A stretch of DNA of 64,000 bases from Rhizobiales bacterium GAS188 (GCA_900104855.1 FNSS01000001.1:7077001-7141000), one strand, 5' to 3'; shown: positions 19,545 through 29,875, numbered from the stretch's first letter. Numbers and translations are program-made. The notes: a model not told the origin generated them from the sequence alone.

Positions 19545-20042
19545 ATGGCCATCGCACCGACACTTCAAAGATATCTCGATCAGCGCGTCACCTATGAGGT
19601 GATCCCGCATAAACCGACCCTGTCGTCGACACGCACTGCCGAAACCTGCCACATCTCGGGCGATGCGCTCGCCAAGGGCATCGTGCTGCGCCTCGATCGC
19701 GGCTACATGCTCGCAGTGCTTCCGGCGTCGCACCATATCCGCATGCCGGAGCTGAAGCTGCGGCTCGGCGACGATGTCGAGCTCGCCAGCGAAGACGAGG
19801 CCGCGCGCCTGTTCAAGGACTGCACTCGCGGCGCCATTCCGGCGGTCGGCGACTGCTATTCACTCGATGTCATCGTCGATGACAGCATCGAGAAACAGCC
19901 CGAGATCTATATGGAGGGCGGCGATCACGCGACATTGGTCCATATGGCCTATGCGCAGTTCGCCCGGCTGACCGGAGATGCGCTGCACGGGCGGTTCAGC
20001 ACCCATGATCGGGATCATCGACCGGACGATCGCGGCCGATAG
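19545..20042 (+). CDS. YbaK/EbsC family aminoacyl-tRNA deacylase-like protein
   Basis: 165 residues from ATG 19545, with ACGGAGG upstream. Residues 10-140 match the YbaK/ProX editing domain: YEVIPHKPTLSSTRTAETCHISGDALAKGIVLR, then VLPASHHIRMPELK and TRGAIPAVG. The family hydrolyses mischarged tRNAs such as Cys-tRNA(Pro) in trans. The conserved lysine in ALAKGIVL is present. The gene stands alone between the transporter block and the convergent slipin operon. Specificity cannot be read from the sequence. Confidence 0.85.
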   Translation: MAIAPTLQRYLDQRVTYEVIPHKPTLSSTRTAETCHISGDALAKGIVLRLDRGYMLAVLPASHHIRMPELKLRLGDDVELASEDEAARLFKDCTRGAIPAVGDCYSLDVIVDDSIEKQPEIYMEGGDHATLVHMAYAQFARLTGDALHGRFSTHDRDHRPDDRGR

Positions 20043-20076
20043 CGAGCCTCGCCGCCGAACCTAGCTCGTGCCAAAC

Positions 20077-20841
20077 CTAGCTCGTGCCTGGAGGTCGCAG
20101 GCCGAGATGGCCGAGGAGGTCGATGGGCAGAGGGAATACCACGGTCGAGGAGCGCTCGCCCGCGATGTCGTGCAAGGCGGCGAAATAGCGTAGCTGCATG
20201 GCCTGCGGCTCTCTGGCGAGAATGCGCCCAGCCTCGACCAGCTTCTCGGCCGCCTGTTGCTCGCCTTCGGCGTTGATGATCTTGGCCCGCCGCAGCCTTT
20301 CGGCCTCGGCCTGCTTGGCGATGGCGCGTATCATGTTCTCGGCGAGATCGACGTCCTTGATCTCGACATTGGTCACCTTGATGCCCCAGGATTCGGTCTG
20401 CTGGTCGAGGATCTCCTGGATGTCGACATTGAGCTTGTCGCGTTCCGCCAGTATCTCGTCGAGCTCGTGCTTGCCGAGGACGGAGCGCAGCGTCGTCTGC
20501 GCCAGCTGGATGGTCGCTGCCAGAAAGTCTTCGACCCTGATGATGGCTCGCTCCGGATCGATGATGCGAAAGTAGAGAACGGCGTTGACCTTGACCGACA
20601 CGTTGTCGCGCGAGATCACGTCCTGGGCCGGCACCACCTGAACCACGACCCGCAGATCGACCTTCACCATCTGCTGCACGTAGGGAATGAGGATGATGAG
20701 GCCTGGCCCCTTCACCCCGGTGAAGCGTCCGAGCGTGAAGACGACGCCACGCTGATATTCCCGCAAGATGCGGATCGCCGCTGACAGGAAGGCGACCACG
20801 ATGAGCGCGAGCAGGAGATAGGCGATGTAGTCGAAGATCAT
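20077..20841 (-). CDS. slipin (stomatin/SPFH family membrane protein)
   Basis: 254 residues from ATG 20841. One N-terminal membrane segment ([19 protein letters not shown]) is followed by an SPFH domain ([37 protein letters not shown]) and a helical tail with [32 protein letters not shown]. Slipins oligomerise in the membrane and are cleaved or chaperoned by the partner NfeD protease. Its ATG overlaps the nfeD stop (ATGA), the standard slipin-NfeD operon order. Likely role is membrane-domain organisation or stress response. Confidence 0.93.
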   Translation of the reverse strand: MIFDYIAYLLLALIVVAFLSAAIRILREYQRGVVFTLGRFTGVKGPGLIILIPYVQQMVKVDLRVVVQVVPAQDVISRDNVSVKVNAVLYFRIIDPERAIIRVEDFLAATIQLAQTTLRSVLGKHELDEILAERDKLNVDIQEILDQQTESWGIKVTNVEIKDVDLAENMIRAIAKQAEAERLRRAKIINAEGEQQAAEKLVEAGRILAREPQAMQLRYFAALHDIAGERSSTVVFPLPIDLLGHLGLRPPGTS

Positions 20842-22280
20842 CGGATTCCTCCGTCGCTTGCCAGCTCGGCCGGCCGCTGGCGCACCATCAGGGTCAGGCC
20901 CCGCACCGAAGTCACCTCGACGATCTCGCCCGGCATGAAGCCTTGTCCGCCATTGGCCTGCCAGCGTTCGCCCTGGGCCAGCACATGGCCCGCATCTCCG
21001 GACCAATCGATGATGACGGCCCGCATGCCCTGCATGGCTTGCGCTCCGACGCGCGGCGGCCGGGCGCGGGCAGCCCAGAGATAGCGGCCCGTCAGGAGGG
21101 CGAGACCGAAGGTCATGGCGGCGATCAGGCCGAGGACGGTAAAGGACAGCCGAAAGCCCGGGGCCTCCGCCTTGAACAGCATGGCGGCCCCGAGAAGGAA
21201 GGCGACGACCCCGCCAAGGCCGACGACCACGGTCGGATTGAAGGTCTCGGCGATCAGGAGCGCGATGCCCAGCAGCATCAGGGCGAGCCCGGCATAGTCG
21301 ATCGGCAAGAGGTTCAGCGCGTAAAGGCCAAGCAGCAGGCAGATCCCGCCTATTGTTCCGGGAGCCACGGCACCGGGCGTCCAGAACTCGAATATCAGGC
21401 CGTAGACGCCGACGAGCACCAGGATCAAAGCCACATTCGGATCGGTGATGATGGCAAGCAGCCGCATGAACCAGCTCGGTCGGATCACCTCGACCGTCAA
21501 TCCCTTCGTCATCAGGGCTCGCGTACCGCCCGCGATGTCGACCGTCCGTCCGTCGATCCGATCGAGGAGGTCGGCCGGGTCACGCGCCACAAGATTGATG
21601 ACATGGGTTTGCAACGCCGCGTTCGCGGACAGGCTGGCCGCTTTGCGGACGGCCTCTTCGGCCCAATCGGCATTGCGGCCGCGCAGTTCCGCGAGGCTGC
21701 GAATGAAGGCTGCCGCATCATTCGTCGCCTTCGCGGCCATTGTGTCCTGCGGCGCCGGCGATTGGGCACCGTTCTTCTTGTCCTTGCCGTCGCCGCTGTC
21801 CTTGTCTCGACCCGGCTCGCTGGGCAGGCCGGGCAATGGACCACCGAGATCCACCGGGGTCGCTGCTCCGAGATTGGTGCCCGGCGCCATCGCCGCGACA
21901 TGGGTCGCGTAGAGGATGTAGGTCCCGGCGCTGGCCGCATGTGCACCCGACGGCGCTACGTAGCCGATGACCGGAACGGGCGATTTGAGCACATCGGCGA
22001 TGATCTCACGCATGCTGGTGACGAGACCACCAGGTGTATTGAGGCGCAAAATCACGACTTCGGCATTGCGCTTGGCGGCGACCGCGAGAGCGTCCTGCAC
22101 ATAGCTCACCGTCGCCGGGCCGATCGGCCCCTCGATCTCGACCATCAGCGCAAGCTCGCCTTTCGGCCGCTGCGCCGCTGCGGGCAAGACAGACACGGGC
22201 AACACAGGCAGGGGCAAAACATTCGCGCCGATGGCGAGAAGCACCATCAGAAGCCCGAGATGCGCCGATTTCACGGTCAC
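20838..22280 (-). CDS. NfeD family membrane serine protease (long form, NfeD1b)
   Basis: 480 residues. The signal peptide is followed by a ClpP-like serine protease domain ([35 protein letters not shown], and [14 protein letters not shown] with Ser117 as likely nucleophile). The dyad lysine is expected in [19 protein letters not shown] charged Gly/Asp/Lys-rich insert lies in between. About four membrane segments (from [18 protein letters not shown]) and a C-terminal OB-like NfeD domain complete it. In archaeal homologues the protease cuts the slipin C-terminus. The downstream slipin gene overlaps by four bases. Confidence 0.92.
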   Translation of the reverse strand: MTVKSAHLGLLMVLLAIGANVLPLPVLPVSVLPAAAQRPKGELALMVEIEGPIGPATVSYVQDALAVAAKRNAEVVILRLNTPGGLVTSMREIIADVLKSPVPVIGYVAPSGAHAASAGTYILYATHVAAMAPGTNLGAATPVDLGGPLPGLPSEPGRDKDSGDGKDKKNGAQSPAPQDTMAAKATNDAAAFIRSLAELRGRNADWAEEAVRKAASLSANAALQTHVINLVARDPADLLDRIDGRTVDIAGGTRALMTKGLTVEVIRPSWFMRLLAIITDPNVALILVLVGVYGLIFEFWTPGAVAPGTIGGICLLLGLYALNLLPIDYAGLALMLLGIALLIAETFNPTVVVGLGGVVAFLLGAAMLFKAEAPGFRLSFTVLGLIAAMTFGLALLTGRYLWAARARPPRVGAQAMQGMRAVIIDWSGDAGHVLAQGERWQANGGQGFMPGEIVEVTSVRGLTLMVRQRPAELASDGGIR

Positions 22281-22494
22281 GATGCCTGCTCGAGGTCCGA
22301 TTTCAATGCCATAGGGAAGCGAGCCACCTCACCACCCCTAGCCAGGCGGTGGTCGAGCTGATCTCCCCTTCCGAACGGTCACGCGGCGGGCAAGCAGCCC
22401 CCTCATCAGGCCTGCAGGCAGGTCTGCGGATGCCCCTCTTTCATCCTTATGTAGGTGTTTTCCGCCGGGCTGCGAGTGCGGTCGGCCGGAGCCC

Positions 22495-22788
22495 CTAGCC
22501 CAACGAGGCAACGATCTCCCTGTAGGCGGCCTCCGGAAATGCCTTCAAGGTGCGCGTGCGGACATCCCCGAGCATGCCGAGTTGCATGGTGAATCTCGCC
22601 GCCACGGCATCGTCGGAGGCTTCGTAGACGGCAACCATGTCGTAATCCCCCATAGTCAGGTAGAAGGACTTGAAGTCGCCGCCCATTTCGCGGAGAGCTT
22701 TCCTGGCGGCGTCCAGGCGGCGCGGCGATTCCTTCACGTTGCGCACGCCCTGATCGGTCCAATTGGCGAGCATGATATATGTGGTCAT
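22495..22788 (-). CDS. GYD domain protein
   Basis: 97 residues from ATG 22788 with GGAG upstream. It begins MTTYIMLANWTDQGVRNVKESP and contains the eponymous MGDYDMVAVYEASDD. GYD proteins are small dimeric alpha-beta barrel-type proteins of unknown function. It stands alone, 214 bases before the nfeD start on the same strand. Confidence 0.85.
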   Translation of the reverse strand: MTTYIMLANWTDQGVRNVKESPRRLDAARKALREMGGDFKSFYLTMGDYDMVAVYEASDDAVAARFTMQLGMLGDVRTRTLKAFPEAAYREIVASLG

Positions 22789-23003
22789 GGCACATCTCCG
22801 TGATTGCCCCTGGATTGGGGCGTCCGCAATGGGCCGTGAATCCATCCCGGCGAGCCCGCGAACGCGCCAGAGCCGGCAGGCAGCTTTGCTGCCACCGCAA
22901 ATCTGGACCCGGCCCGAAGCCAAGGCAACAGGCCTGACGACGGCCGACCATGTGAATTTCGGCCGATAAACGCTAAGTTAGGTTGGGGGCGGAGGTATTG
23001 GCC

Positions 23004-24248
23004 ATGTTGGGCTTTCTGAAGAGCCAGCAAGGAGCCTGGGCGCTCACCGCAGGCGCGGCGATCGGGGTGGCGGTCGCCGCAGTTGGGGCTTGGTATGGTT
23101 TTTCGCCGGCCTCGCTGCCATCGGCTCCAGCCGCGCCGCAAACGGCGATTGCCGGAGCGGCGCAACCCGCTTCCACTGCGGCAAATGACGCTGCGTCTGC
23201 TGCGGCACCGAGCCCTGCCGCGGCTGCCGTGGTGGCGACCTCCAAAGTCGACACGACGCCCGCCGCCGCACCGGCGCAGCGGCCCGAGTTTGACATTGTG
23301 CGCGTCGAACCTACGGGCGATAGCGTGATAGCCGGTCGCGGAGAACCCGGGGCGACGATTGCGCTCATCGACGGCGATACGACGGTAGCGAGCGCGGTCG
23401 CGGACGCCAATGGCGAAGTCGTATTCTTGCCACGCGCGTTGGCGCCGGGCGAACATGTCCTGGCGCTGCGATCGGCCCAAGCTGGCGCTGCGCCGGTGCT
23501 CTCCTCGCAAAAGGTTACGGTCGTCGTGCCCACCGCAAGCAAGGCCGCCCCTTTGGTGGCTCTGACGGCTCCCGACAAACCGACCGTCATTCTATCCGAC
23601 AGAGCCGCCCCGAAACCCAAGTCTGCTGGCGCGCTTGCTGCTTCTGCTGCGGCCAAAGCCGTCCCGACAGTGGCCATACGGACCGCCGAAGCCGAGGAGG
23701 GCGGCAGCTTCTTCGCAACCGGCATAGCGCCTCCCGGCAGCCAGAGCCGGCTCTATCTGAATGGTGCCTTTCTCGCCAAGGTGATAGCCGACCTGAATGG
23801 GTCTTGGGCGGTCAAGGTGGAGAAAGGCATGAGGCCCGGCCGCTACTTGGTGCGCGCCGACGAAGTCGACCCGGCAAGCGGCAAGGTGGTCGCGCGAGCC
23901 GAGGTGCCCTTCAACTTTCCGGAGCAACCCGTTCCCTTGCCCGGAGCGCCCTCGTCGGAGCAGCCTGCGAAATCGAGTGGGCCGGGGAGTTCGGCGCCGC
24001 CGCCGCAGCCCGGCGTAGTCGCGTCGCCGGGCGTCGCCACCGCCGGGTCCGCCTCGGCTCCCACCATCATCAAGGAACTTCGGACCGCGACAGTGATACG
24101 CGGCGACAGTCTCTGGCGTATCAGTCGCAAGATCCTCGGGCGGGGCATTCGCTATACCGAGATCTACGAGGCCAATGCGAGCCAGATCCGCAATCCGCGT
24201 CTCGTCTTCCCCGGCCAGATTTTTGTGATGCCGACCAATCCCGGCTGA
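23004..24248 (+). CDS. secreted or membrane-anchored LysM-domain protein
   Basis: 414 residues from ATG 23004 (GGAGG nearby). An uncleaved-looking N-terminal hydrophobic segment (WALTAGAAIGVAVAAVGAWYGF) is followed by an Ala/Pro-rich linker. Two Ig-like or carboxypeptidase-regulatory-like repeats follow (FDIVRVEPTGDSVIAGRGEPGATIALIDG and FFATGIAPPGSQSRLYLNG). The C-terminal LysM (about 365-412) reads VIRGDSLWRISRKILGRGIRYTEIYEANASQIRNP. LysM binds peptidoglycan glycan strands. This architecture is common in alphaproteobacteria. A periplasmic cell-wall role is likely but unproven. Confidence 0.85.
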   Translation: MLGFLKSQQGAWALTAGAAIGVAVAAVGAWYGFSPASLPSAPAAPQTAIAGAAQPASTAANDAASAAAPSPAAAAVVATSKVDTTPAAAPAQRPEFDIVRVEPTGDSVIAGRGEPGATIALIDGDTTVASAVADANGEVVFLPRALAPGEHVLALRSAQAGAAPVLSSQKVTVVVPTASKAAPLVALTAPDKPTVILSDRAAPKPKSAGALAASAAAKAVPTVAIRTAEAEEGGSFFATGIAPPGSQSRLYLNGAFLAKVIADLNGSWAVKVEKGMRPGRYLVRADEVDPASGKVVARAEVPFNFPEQPVPLPGAPSSEQPAKSSGPGSSAPPPQPGVVASPGVATAGSASAPTIIKELRTATVIRGDSLWRISRKILGRGIRYTEIYEANASQIRNPRLVFPGQIFVMPTNPG

Positions 24249-24284
24249 ACCGGGGAGCCTATCTTCGCCGCATTCGAGGCTTGA

Positions 24285-24306
24285 TTAGGGAACGATCATT
24301 CCCTAA
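24285..24306. promoter_or_regulatory. candidate TetR operator, near-perfect palindrome
   Basis: TTAGGGAA at 24285-24292 and TTCCCTAA at 24299-24306 are perfect inverted arms around CGATCA. It ends ten bases before the TetR start codon, so binding would block transcription of the regulator. Size and symmetry suit a TetR dimer. Confidence 0.65.
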
Positions 24307-24315
24307 ATAGCGGCC

Positions 24316-24939
24316 ATGGCAAATGTCGCACGCTCACCCGCCGCCACGGTCCGAAGCCGCGGCCGGCCGCGTGAGTTCGACATGGACAAGACGTTGGACA
24401 AGGCCGTCCGCGTCTTCCGCGAGCGGGGTTATCATGCGACCTCGATCGGCGATCTCGCCGTGGCCATGGAGCTGGCCTCGGGCAGCATCTACAAGGCCTT
24501 CAGGGACAAGCGCGCCGTCTTCCTCGCGGCCTTCGATCGCTACACCGCGGTTCGCAGCGAGCAACTCCGACGCGTAGCCAACACGGCCAAATCCGGCCGC
24601 GCCAAGCTGCGCGATGCCCTGACCTTCTATGCCGAGTCATCCCAAGGTGCCGAAGGGCGGCGCGGATGCCTCGTCGTCGGCAGCGCCGTCGAGCTCGCGG
24701 CCTTCGATCCGGAGGTCGCCGCACGGGTGAAGGGCGCACTCAGGAAGAACGAGGCGGTCCTGGCGGATCTGATCCGGCAAGGCCAGGCTGACGGCTCGGT
24801 CCCCTCGAGCATCGACGGCGAAGCCACGTCCCGCCTGATGGTCTGCCTGACGCAAGGGCTGCGCGTCGTCGGCAAAACGGGACGCAGCCGCGCCGAGCTC
24901 GCGACCGTCATCGACATCGCCATGAAACTGCTCACCTGA
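24316..24939 (+). CDS. TetR family transcriptional regulator
   Basis: 207 residues. The N-terminal HTH is clear: GRPREFDMDKTLDKAVRVFRERGYHATSIGDLAVAMELASGSIYKAFRDK. The C-terminal ligand domain (TetR_C) contains GRRGCLVVGSAVELAAFDPEVAARVK. An MFS exporter follows 116 bases downstream on the same strand. Autoregulation and control of that exporter are the natural reading. The palindrome just before the start supports autoregulation. Confidence 0.9.
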   Translation: MANVARSPAATVRSRGRPREFDMDKTLDKAVRVFRERGYHATSIGDLAVAMELASGSIYKAFRDKRAVFLAAFDRYTAVRSEQLRRVANTAKSGRAKLRDALTFYAESSQGAEGRRGCLVVGSAVELAAFDPEVAARVKGALRKNEAVLADLIRQGQADGSVPSSIDGEATSRLMVCLTQGLRVVGKTGRSRAELATVIDIAMKLLT

Positions 24940-25016
24940 CTCAGCTGCTCGCCTGAAGCAGCTGCTCGCCCGACGCAGCCGCTGACCTGAACTCATCGCT
25001 CGCCTCATGCATCTTC

Positions 25017-25031
25017 CTATTTACGAAATAG
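25017..25031. promoter_or_regulatory. short palindrome upstream of MFS gene
   Basis: CTATTT-ACG-AAATAG is a perfect 6-base inverted repeat 24 bases before the MFS start. It is followed by GACGTTCCC, which resembles half of the site in front of the TetR gene. It may be a second regulator site or a promoter element. Confidence 0.35.
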
Positions 25032-25055
25032 ACGTTCCCGTTACGGAGTTCCCTG

Positions 25056-26258
25056 ATGACCTCGCTCGCTGCATCCGCTGGCGCCTCCGATCAAAAGGGG
25101 GTCCCGGTCTGGATGACATTTCTGCTTGCCGCCGCCTGCGGGCTGATCGCCGCCAACATCTACTATGCCCAGCCTCTCGCCGGGCCGATCAGTGCCGAGC
25201 TCGGCCTCTCGCCGCAGGCGACGGGGCTGATCGTCACCCTGACCCAGATCGGATATGGCGCCGGCCTGTTGCTGATCGTGCCGCTCGGCGATCTCATCGA
25301 GAACCGGCGTCTCGTCCTCGCTTTGATCGGTGTCGCTGCCCTGGCGCTCCTGGGAGCGGCCTTGTCGACGCAGCCCCTGGCCTTCCTCGCCGCGGCTTTG
25401 TTCATCGGCATCGGCTCGGTCGCGGTGCAGGTGCTCGTTCCCTATGCGGCGCATATGGCTCCCGAGGCCGTGCGCGGCCGGGTCGTCGGCAATGTCATGA
25501 GCGGGCTGATGGTCGGCATCATGCTGGCCCGTCCGGTCGCGAGCTTCATCACGGCCATCTCCTCATGGCACGTCGTGTTCTCTCTCTCGGCCGGAGCGAT
25601 GGTCGTTCTAGCGGTGGTGCTGGCTCAGGCGTTGCCGAAGCGCGTTCCCGCCTCAAAACTCCGTTATGGCGAGTTGCTGGCATCGATGGGCCGGCTGGTG
25701 CTGACCACCCCGATCCTGCGGCGCCGCGCACTTTATCAAGCCTGCCAGTTCGGCGCCTTCAGCCTGTTCTGGACCACGACGCCCCTATTGCTGGCCGGAT
25801 CGGATTTCCATCTGTCCCAGGCCGGCATCGCTCTCTTCGCACTGGCCGGCGCCGCCGGCGCCGTCGCCGCGCCCATTGCCGGCCGGGTCGCGGACCGGGG
25901 ATGGATCCGCCCGGCCACGGCGCTCGCCATGCTGGCGGTCGCAGCCGCCTTCCTGATGACCCATATCGGCCCTGCAGGCTCGACGCTGGCTTTGGCGCTC
26001 CTGGTCGCAGCCGCAATCCTCCTCGATTTTGGGGTGCAGGCCAATGTCGTCTTGGGGCAGCGCGCCCTCTTCGCGCTCGGGGCCGAGTATCGCAGCCGCC
26101 TCAACGGGCTCTATATGTCGACCTTCTTCGCGGCCGGAGCGCTCGGCTCGGCGCTCGGCGGTTTTGCTTACGCGCAGGGCGGCTGGACGCTGACTTCCTG
26201 GGTCGGATTCGCCTTGCCGGTCATCGGGCTTCTGTGCCTGGCGACGGAACGGCGCTGA
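25056..26258 (+). CDS. MFS transporter, drug exporter type
   Basis: 400 residues with about 12 membrane segments; ribosome site ACGGAG before ATG 25056. The N-terminal half has NIYYAQPLAGPISAELGLSPQATGLIVTLTQIGYGAGLLLIVPLGDLIENR, which includes the MFS loop 2-3 pattern, and PYAAHMAPEAVRGRVVGNVMSGLM. The sequence resembles small-molecule or drug efflux MFS proteins rather than sugar importers. It follows a TetR gene that probably controls it. Its last 38 bases overlap the tail of the convergent GST gene. Confidence 0.88.
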   Translation: MTSLAASAGASDQKGVPVWMTFLLAAACGLIAANIYYAQPLAGPISAELGLSPQATGLIVTLTQIGYGAGLLLIVPLGDLIENRRLVLALIGVAALALLGAALSTQPLAFLAAALFIGIGSVAVQVLVPYAAHMAPEAVRGRVVGNVMSGLMVGIMLARPVASFITAISSWHVVFSLSAGAMVVLAVVLAQALPKRVPASKLRYGELLASMGRLVLTTPILRRRALYQACQFGAFSLFWTTTPLLLAGSDFHLSQAGIALFALAGAAGAVAAPIAGRVADRGWIRPATALAMLAVAAAFLMTHIGPAGSTLALALLVAAAILLDFGVQANVVLGQRALFALGAEYRSRLNGLYMSTFFAAGALGSALGGFAYAQGGWTLTSWVGFALPVIGLLCLATERR

Positions 26259-26904
26259 GGGCCACTCCGAGGCCGCGCCCTTCAGGCGGCCTCGGGAATT
26301 CGCGGGCCGGCATCGCCTTGAAGCGCGGCAAGGCCTCGACACGCCGCAGCCAAGCCCGAACCTGCTCATAGGCATCGAGGCCGATGCCGGCCTCCGGCGC
26401 ATGCGCCACATAGGAATAGCAGGCGAGATCGGCGAGCGTCGGATGGGCTGCCGCGAGATAATTGCGGTCCTCCAGATGCGCATCCATGAAGCTCAGAAGC
26501 CGGCCGGCGATCAGGACGGATCGGACCGGATCGCCCTCCATGCCGAATTGCGCCACCATCCGCGCCGTCGCCGGTCCGTACATGACCTCGCCGGCGGCGA
26601 TCGACAACCAGCGCTGCACATTCGACGCCGCGACCGGCTCGTTCGGCAGCCAGGAGCTCCCCGGCGCGTAGCGCTTCACGAGGTAGACCATGATCGCGTT
26701 GCTGTCGGCGAGCACGAGCTCGCCATCTTCGAGCACCGGGATCTGGCGGAGCGGATTCAACTTGCTGAAGGCGGCCGAGCGCCGCACCTCCGCAGGGGCC
26801 GGGACGAAGCGATAGGGGAGCTCCAATATCCGCAACAGCAGCTCGACCCGATGGGTGTGACCGGACAGGGCAGTGCCATGCAGCACGATTGCGGGATCGG
26901 TCAT
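26221..26904 (-). CDS. glutathione S-transferase
   Basis: 227 residues. The N-terminal thioredoxin-like domain (VLHGTALSGHTHRVELLLRILELPYRFVPAP) carries a Ser as the likely GSH-activating residue. It also has NPLRQIPVLEDGELVLADSNAIMVYLVKRYA, with the cis-Pro and the GSH-binding Asp-Ser. The helical C-terminal domain has YLAAAHPTLADLACYSYVAHAPE. The substrate is unknown. It converges on the MFS gene with a 38-base overlap of coding ends. Confidence 0.88.
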   Translation of the reverse strand: MTDPAIVLHGTALSGHTHRVELLLRILELPYRFVPAPAEVRRSAAFSKLNPLRQIPVLEDGELVLADSNAIMVYLVKRYAPGSSWLPNEPVAASNVQRWLSIAAGEVMYGPATARMVAQFGMEGDPVRSVLIAGRLLSFMDAHLEDRNYLAAAHPTLADLACYSYVAHAPEAGIGLDAYEQVRAWLRRVEALPRFKAMPAREFPRPPEGRGLGVALSAVPSPGTEAR

Positions 26905-27113
26905 TCGAGAACTCCTCCGGTTGCGACCACCCTACCCTAGTAGGCCCGATTGAAAATTGGGCCATCCTGAAAGGTTGAATTTCAGCTCGCGGAATGCGGG
27001 ATAGCTCCACACTGCCGACAGATTTGCCTGTCATCATCCCGATCTCCGCCAATCTCCGGCCTGGGCACCGCCGCGGTCCAGCGATCTCATTCGAGCACAT
27101 TGACGTCGTCCCC

Positions 27114-28004
27114 ATGCAATTTCGCGATCTCGTCGTCATGGTGGCCATCTGCGTGATCTGGGCGTTGAACTCCATCGTCAGCAAGATCGTCGTTTCGGAT
27201 TTCGGCGTGCCGCCCCTGTTCTACGGGATGTTGCGCTGCGTGGTGATCACGCTCGCCGTCTGGCCATGGCTGTTTCCGATGCCGCGGCCGAGGCTGAGGC
27301 TCGTCGCCTCATCCTTCCTGATCGGCGGCGGCAGCTTTGCGATCTATTTCGTCGGGCTGCAGGACGCGACGGCCTCCAGCGCCGCGATCGTCAGCCAGAT
27401 CGGATTGCCGATCACGACCTTGCTGTCGGTCGTCATGCTCGGCGAGACGATCCGCTGGCGCAGGGTGCTCGGCACGGCGCTGACGCTCGGGGGAACCCTT
27501 CTGGTCATCTGGGATCCGGCCGGGCTGACCCTCTCGCGAGGCCTGTTGCTGATCGTGGTGTCCTCGGCCGCCGCTTCGCTCGGCGCCATCCTGATGAAGC
27601 AGATCGACGGCGTGCGCCCGCTGCAATTCCAGGCCTGGGCCGGCCTCAGCGCCTTCATCCCGCTCGCCATGGCTTCGCTGCTCCTCGAGAGCGGCCAGGC
27701 CGCGAAGGCCTGGAGCAGCGGCTGGGGTCTTGTCGCCTGCGTCGGCTTCTCGGCTCTCATCGTCTCGGTCATCGCCCACACCGCCTATTACTGGCTGATC
27801 CGCCGCTATGAGGCGAACCTCGTGGCGCCCCTGCTGTTGATGACACCCATCTTCACCATCGGTCTCGGGGTCGCGCTTCTGGGGGATCGGCTGGATCTGC
27901 GCATGATCGCCGGCGCGGCCGTCACCTTGACCGGTGTCCTGATCATTGCGCTGAGGCCAAACCGCGTCATGCCACGCGCTCTGCTGGTGCGCGAGCGGAC
28001 CTAG
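27114..28004 (+). CDS. DMT superfamily (EamA) transporter
   Basis: 296 residues from ATG 27114, with ten predicted membrane segments in two EamA repeats. The frame is open back to 26994, but the extra 40 residues are not hydrophobic or family-like. Typical blocks are VVMVAICVIWALNSIVSKIVV, RVLGTALTLGGTLLVIWDPAG and the final RMIAGAAVTLTGVLIIALRP. EamA proteins usually export amino acids or metabolites. No good ribosome site is visible at either start. It is divergent from the GST gene across about 210 bases. Confidence 0.85.
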   Translation: MQFRDLVVMVAICVIWALNSIVSKIVVSDFGVPPLFYGMLRCVVITLAVWPWLFPMPRPRLRLVASSFLIGGGSFAIYFVGLQDATASSAAIVSQIGLPITTLLSVVMLGETIRWRRVLGTALTLGGTLLVIWDPAGLTLSRGLLLIVVSSAAASLGAILMKQIDGVRPLQFQAWAGLSAFIPLAMASLLLESGQAAKAWSSGWGLVACVGFSALIVSVIAHTAYYWLIRRYEANLVAPLLLMTPIFTIGLGVALLGDRLDLRMIAGAAVTLTGVLIIALRPNRVMPRALLVRERT

Positions 28005-28180
28005 GCTTCACCAGGCATTTCCGCCTGCGCCGTAGCCGGTCTTGCCCTGTCGGCCCCGATGAACCAGGGTATGGCTGCGACCGAAGATCAGCATAAGAGA
28101 AGATGATCAGCATAAGACCGGGGAACGCGCGCAAGGCGAGGGCTGCGCGCGACGCCGCACCGGCGATGTGGAGGTGACGC

Positions 28181-29875
28181 ATGGTTGGGCTGACCCAAAG
28201 CTATGTCAACGGCGCCAGCGTCAAGCCTTTGATCGGCGACACCATCGGCGCCCATCTCGACAGGATCGCGGCGCTGTCGGCGCACCGTCCGGCCCTGGTC
28301 AGCCGGCATCAGGGCATAAGATGGAGCTATGGCGAGCTGAAGCAGAAGGTCGATGCCCTGGCCGGCGGGCTGATCGCGCTCGGCCTCGCGCCCGGAGAGC
28401 GCATCGGCATCTGGTCGCAGAACAATGCCGAATGGGTGTTGACGCAATTCGCAACCGCCAAAGCCGGGCTGATCCTCGTCAACATCAACCCGGCCTACCG
28501 CGCCTATGAGCTCGAATATGCGCTGAACAAGGTCGGCTGCTCGGCGCTGATCCTGGCAGCCTCCTTCAAGACGAGCGATTATCTCGGCATCATCCGCTCG
28601 GTTGCGCCCGAGATCGACCAGTGCGCCCCGGGCAGGCTCGAAGCGGCGCGGCTGCCTTCCTTGCGCATGGTGATCCGGCTCGGCTCGGAGAAGACGCCGG
28701 GCATGCTCAATTTCGACGAGATCGCCCCCCTCGCCACCGCCCGGCATGCCGAGGAGCTGACGCGCCTCGCACGCGTCCTGCAGTTCGACGATCCGATCAA
28801 TATCCAGTTCACCAGCGGCACGACCGGCAGCCCGAAGGGGGCGACGCTCACGCACCACAACATCCTCAATAACGGCTTCTTCATCGGCGAGGCGATGCGG
28901 CTCACTGCCGATGACCGGCTCTGCATCCCGGTGCCGTTCTATCATTGCTTCGGCATGGTGCTCGGCAATCTCGCCTGCCTCACGCACAGCGCCTGCATGG
29001 TGCTGCCGAGCGAAGGCTTCGATCCGCTGGCGGTGCTGCAGACCGTGCGGGAAGAACGCTGCACGGCCCTCCACGGCGTGCCGACCATGTTTATCGCCAT
29101 GCTCGACCACCCGCAGTTCAAGAGCTTCGACCTGAAGAGCCTGCGCACAGGCATCATGGCGGGCTCGCCCTGCCCGATCGAGGTCATGAAGCGCGTCATC
29201 GTCGAGATGAATCAGCGCGAGATCACCATCGCTTATGGCATGACCGAAACGAGTCCCGTCAGCTTCCAGAGCTCGACCGACGATCCCGTCGAGCGCCGAG
29301 TCTCGACGGTCGGACGCATCCACCCGCATCTCGAAGTGAAGATCGTCGATTCGGAGGGACGGATCGTGCCGGCGGGAACGACCGGCGAGCTGCTGACCCG
29401 CGGCTACTCGGTCATGCAGGGCTATTGGGGAGACGAGCGCAACACCGCCGAGGCCATCGACGCGGCGCGCTGGATGCATACGGGCGATCTCGCCACCATC
29501 GACGAAGAAGGCTTCTGCAATATCGTCGGGCGTATCAAGGACCTGGTCATCCGCGGCGGCGAGAACATCTATCCGCGCGAGATCGAGGAATTCCTCTATA
29601 CCCACCCGGACATCGCCGACGCGCAGGTCTTCGGCATACCCGACGCCCAATATGGCGAGCAGCTCTGCGCCTGGATCCGCCTTCGCGAGGGCGTGTCGCT
29701 CAGCGATGCGGAGGTCATCGCCTTCTGCAAGGGCTCAATCGCCCATTACAAGGTGCCCCGCCATATCCGCTTCGTCGACGAATTTCCCATGACCATCACC
29801 GGCAAGATCCAGAAATACGTCATGCGCGAGAAGATGATCGAGGAGCTGAACCTTGTCGTCGCCAAGACGGCCTGA
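28181..29875 (+). CDS. acyl-CoA synthetase (AMP-binding, fatty-acid type)
   Basis: 564 residues, ANL superfamily. The P-loop [10 protein letters not shown] is at 211-220, and the adenylate motif YGMTETSP, the [11 protein letters not shown] hinge region, [18 protein letters not shown] and the catalytic lysine in TGKIQK (about Lys542) are all present. The enzyme should activate a carboxylic acid as an acyl-AMP and then an acyl-CoA. Similarity is to medium/long-chain FadD-like enzymes; chain length cannot be told. It is a single gene, followed by a palindromic repeat element. Confidence 0.92.
   Translation: MVGLTQSYVNGASVKPLIGDTIGAHLDRIAALSAHRPALVSRHQGIRWSYGELKQKVDALAGGLIALGLAPGERIGIWSQNNAEWVLTQFATAKAGLILVNINPAYRAYELEYALNKVGCSALILAASFKTSDYLGIIRSVAPEIDQCAPGRLEAARLPSLRMVIRLGSEKTPGMLNFDEIAPLATARHAEELTRLARVLQFDDPINIQFTSGTTGSPKGATLTHHNILNNGFFIGEAMRLTADDRLCIPVPFYHCFGMVLGNLACLTHSACMVLPSEGFDPLAVLQTVREERCTALHGVPTMFIAMLDHPQFKSFDLKSLRTGIMAGSPCPIEVMKRVIVEMNQREITIAYGMTETSPVSFQSSTDDPVERRVSTVGRIHPHLEVKIVDSEGRIVPAGTTGELLTRGYSVMQGYWGDERNTAEAIDAARWMHTGDLATIDEEGFCNIVGRIKDLVIRGGENIYPREIEEFLYTHPDIADAQVFGIPDAQYGEQLCAWIRLREGVSLSDAEVIAFCKGSIAHYKVPRHIRFVDEFPMTITGKIQKYVMREKMIEELNLVVAKTA

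Noticed and set aside
28088-29650. 520-residue open frame on the minus strand
   Set aside because: It lies opposite the acyl-CoA synthetase with all its catalytic motifs; no ribosome site or family resemblance.
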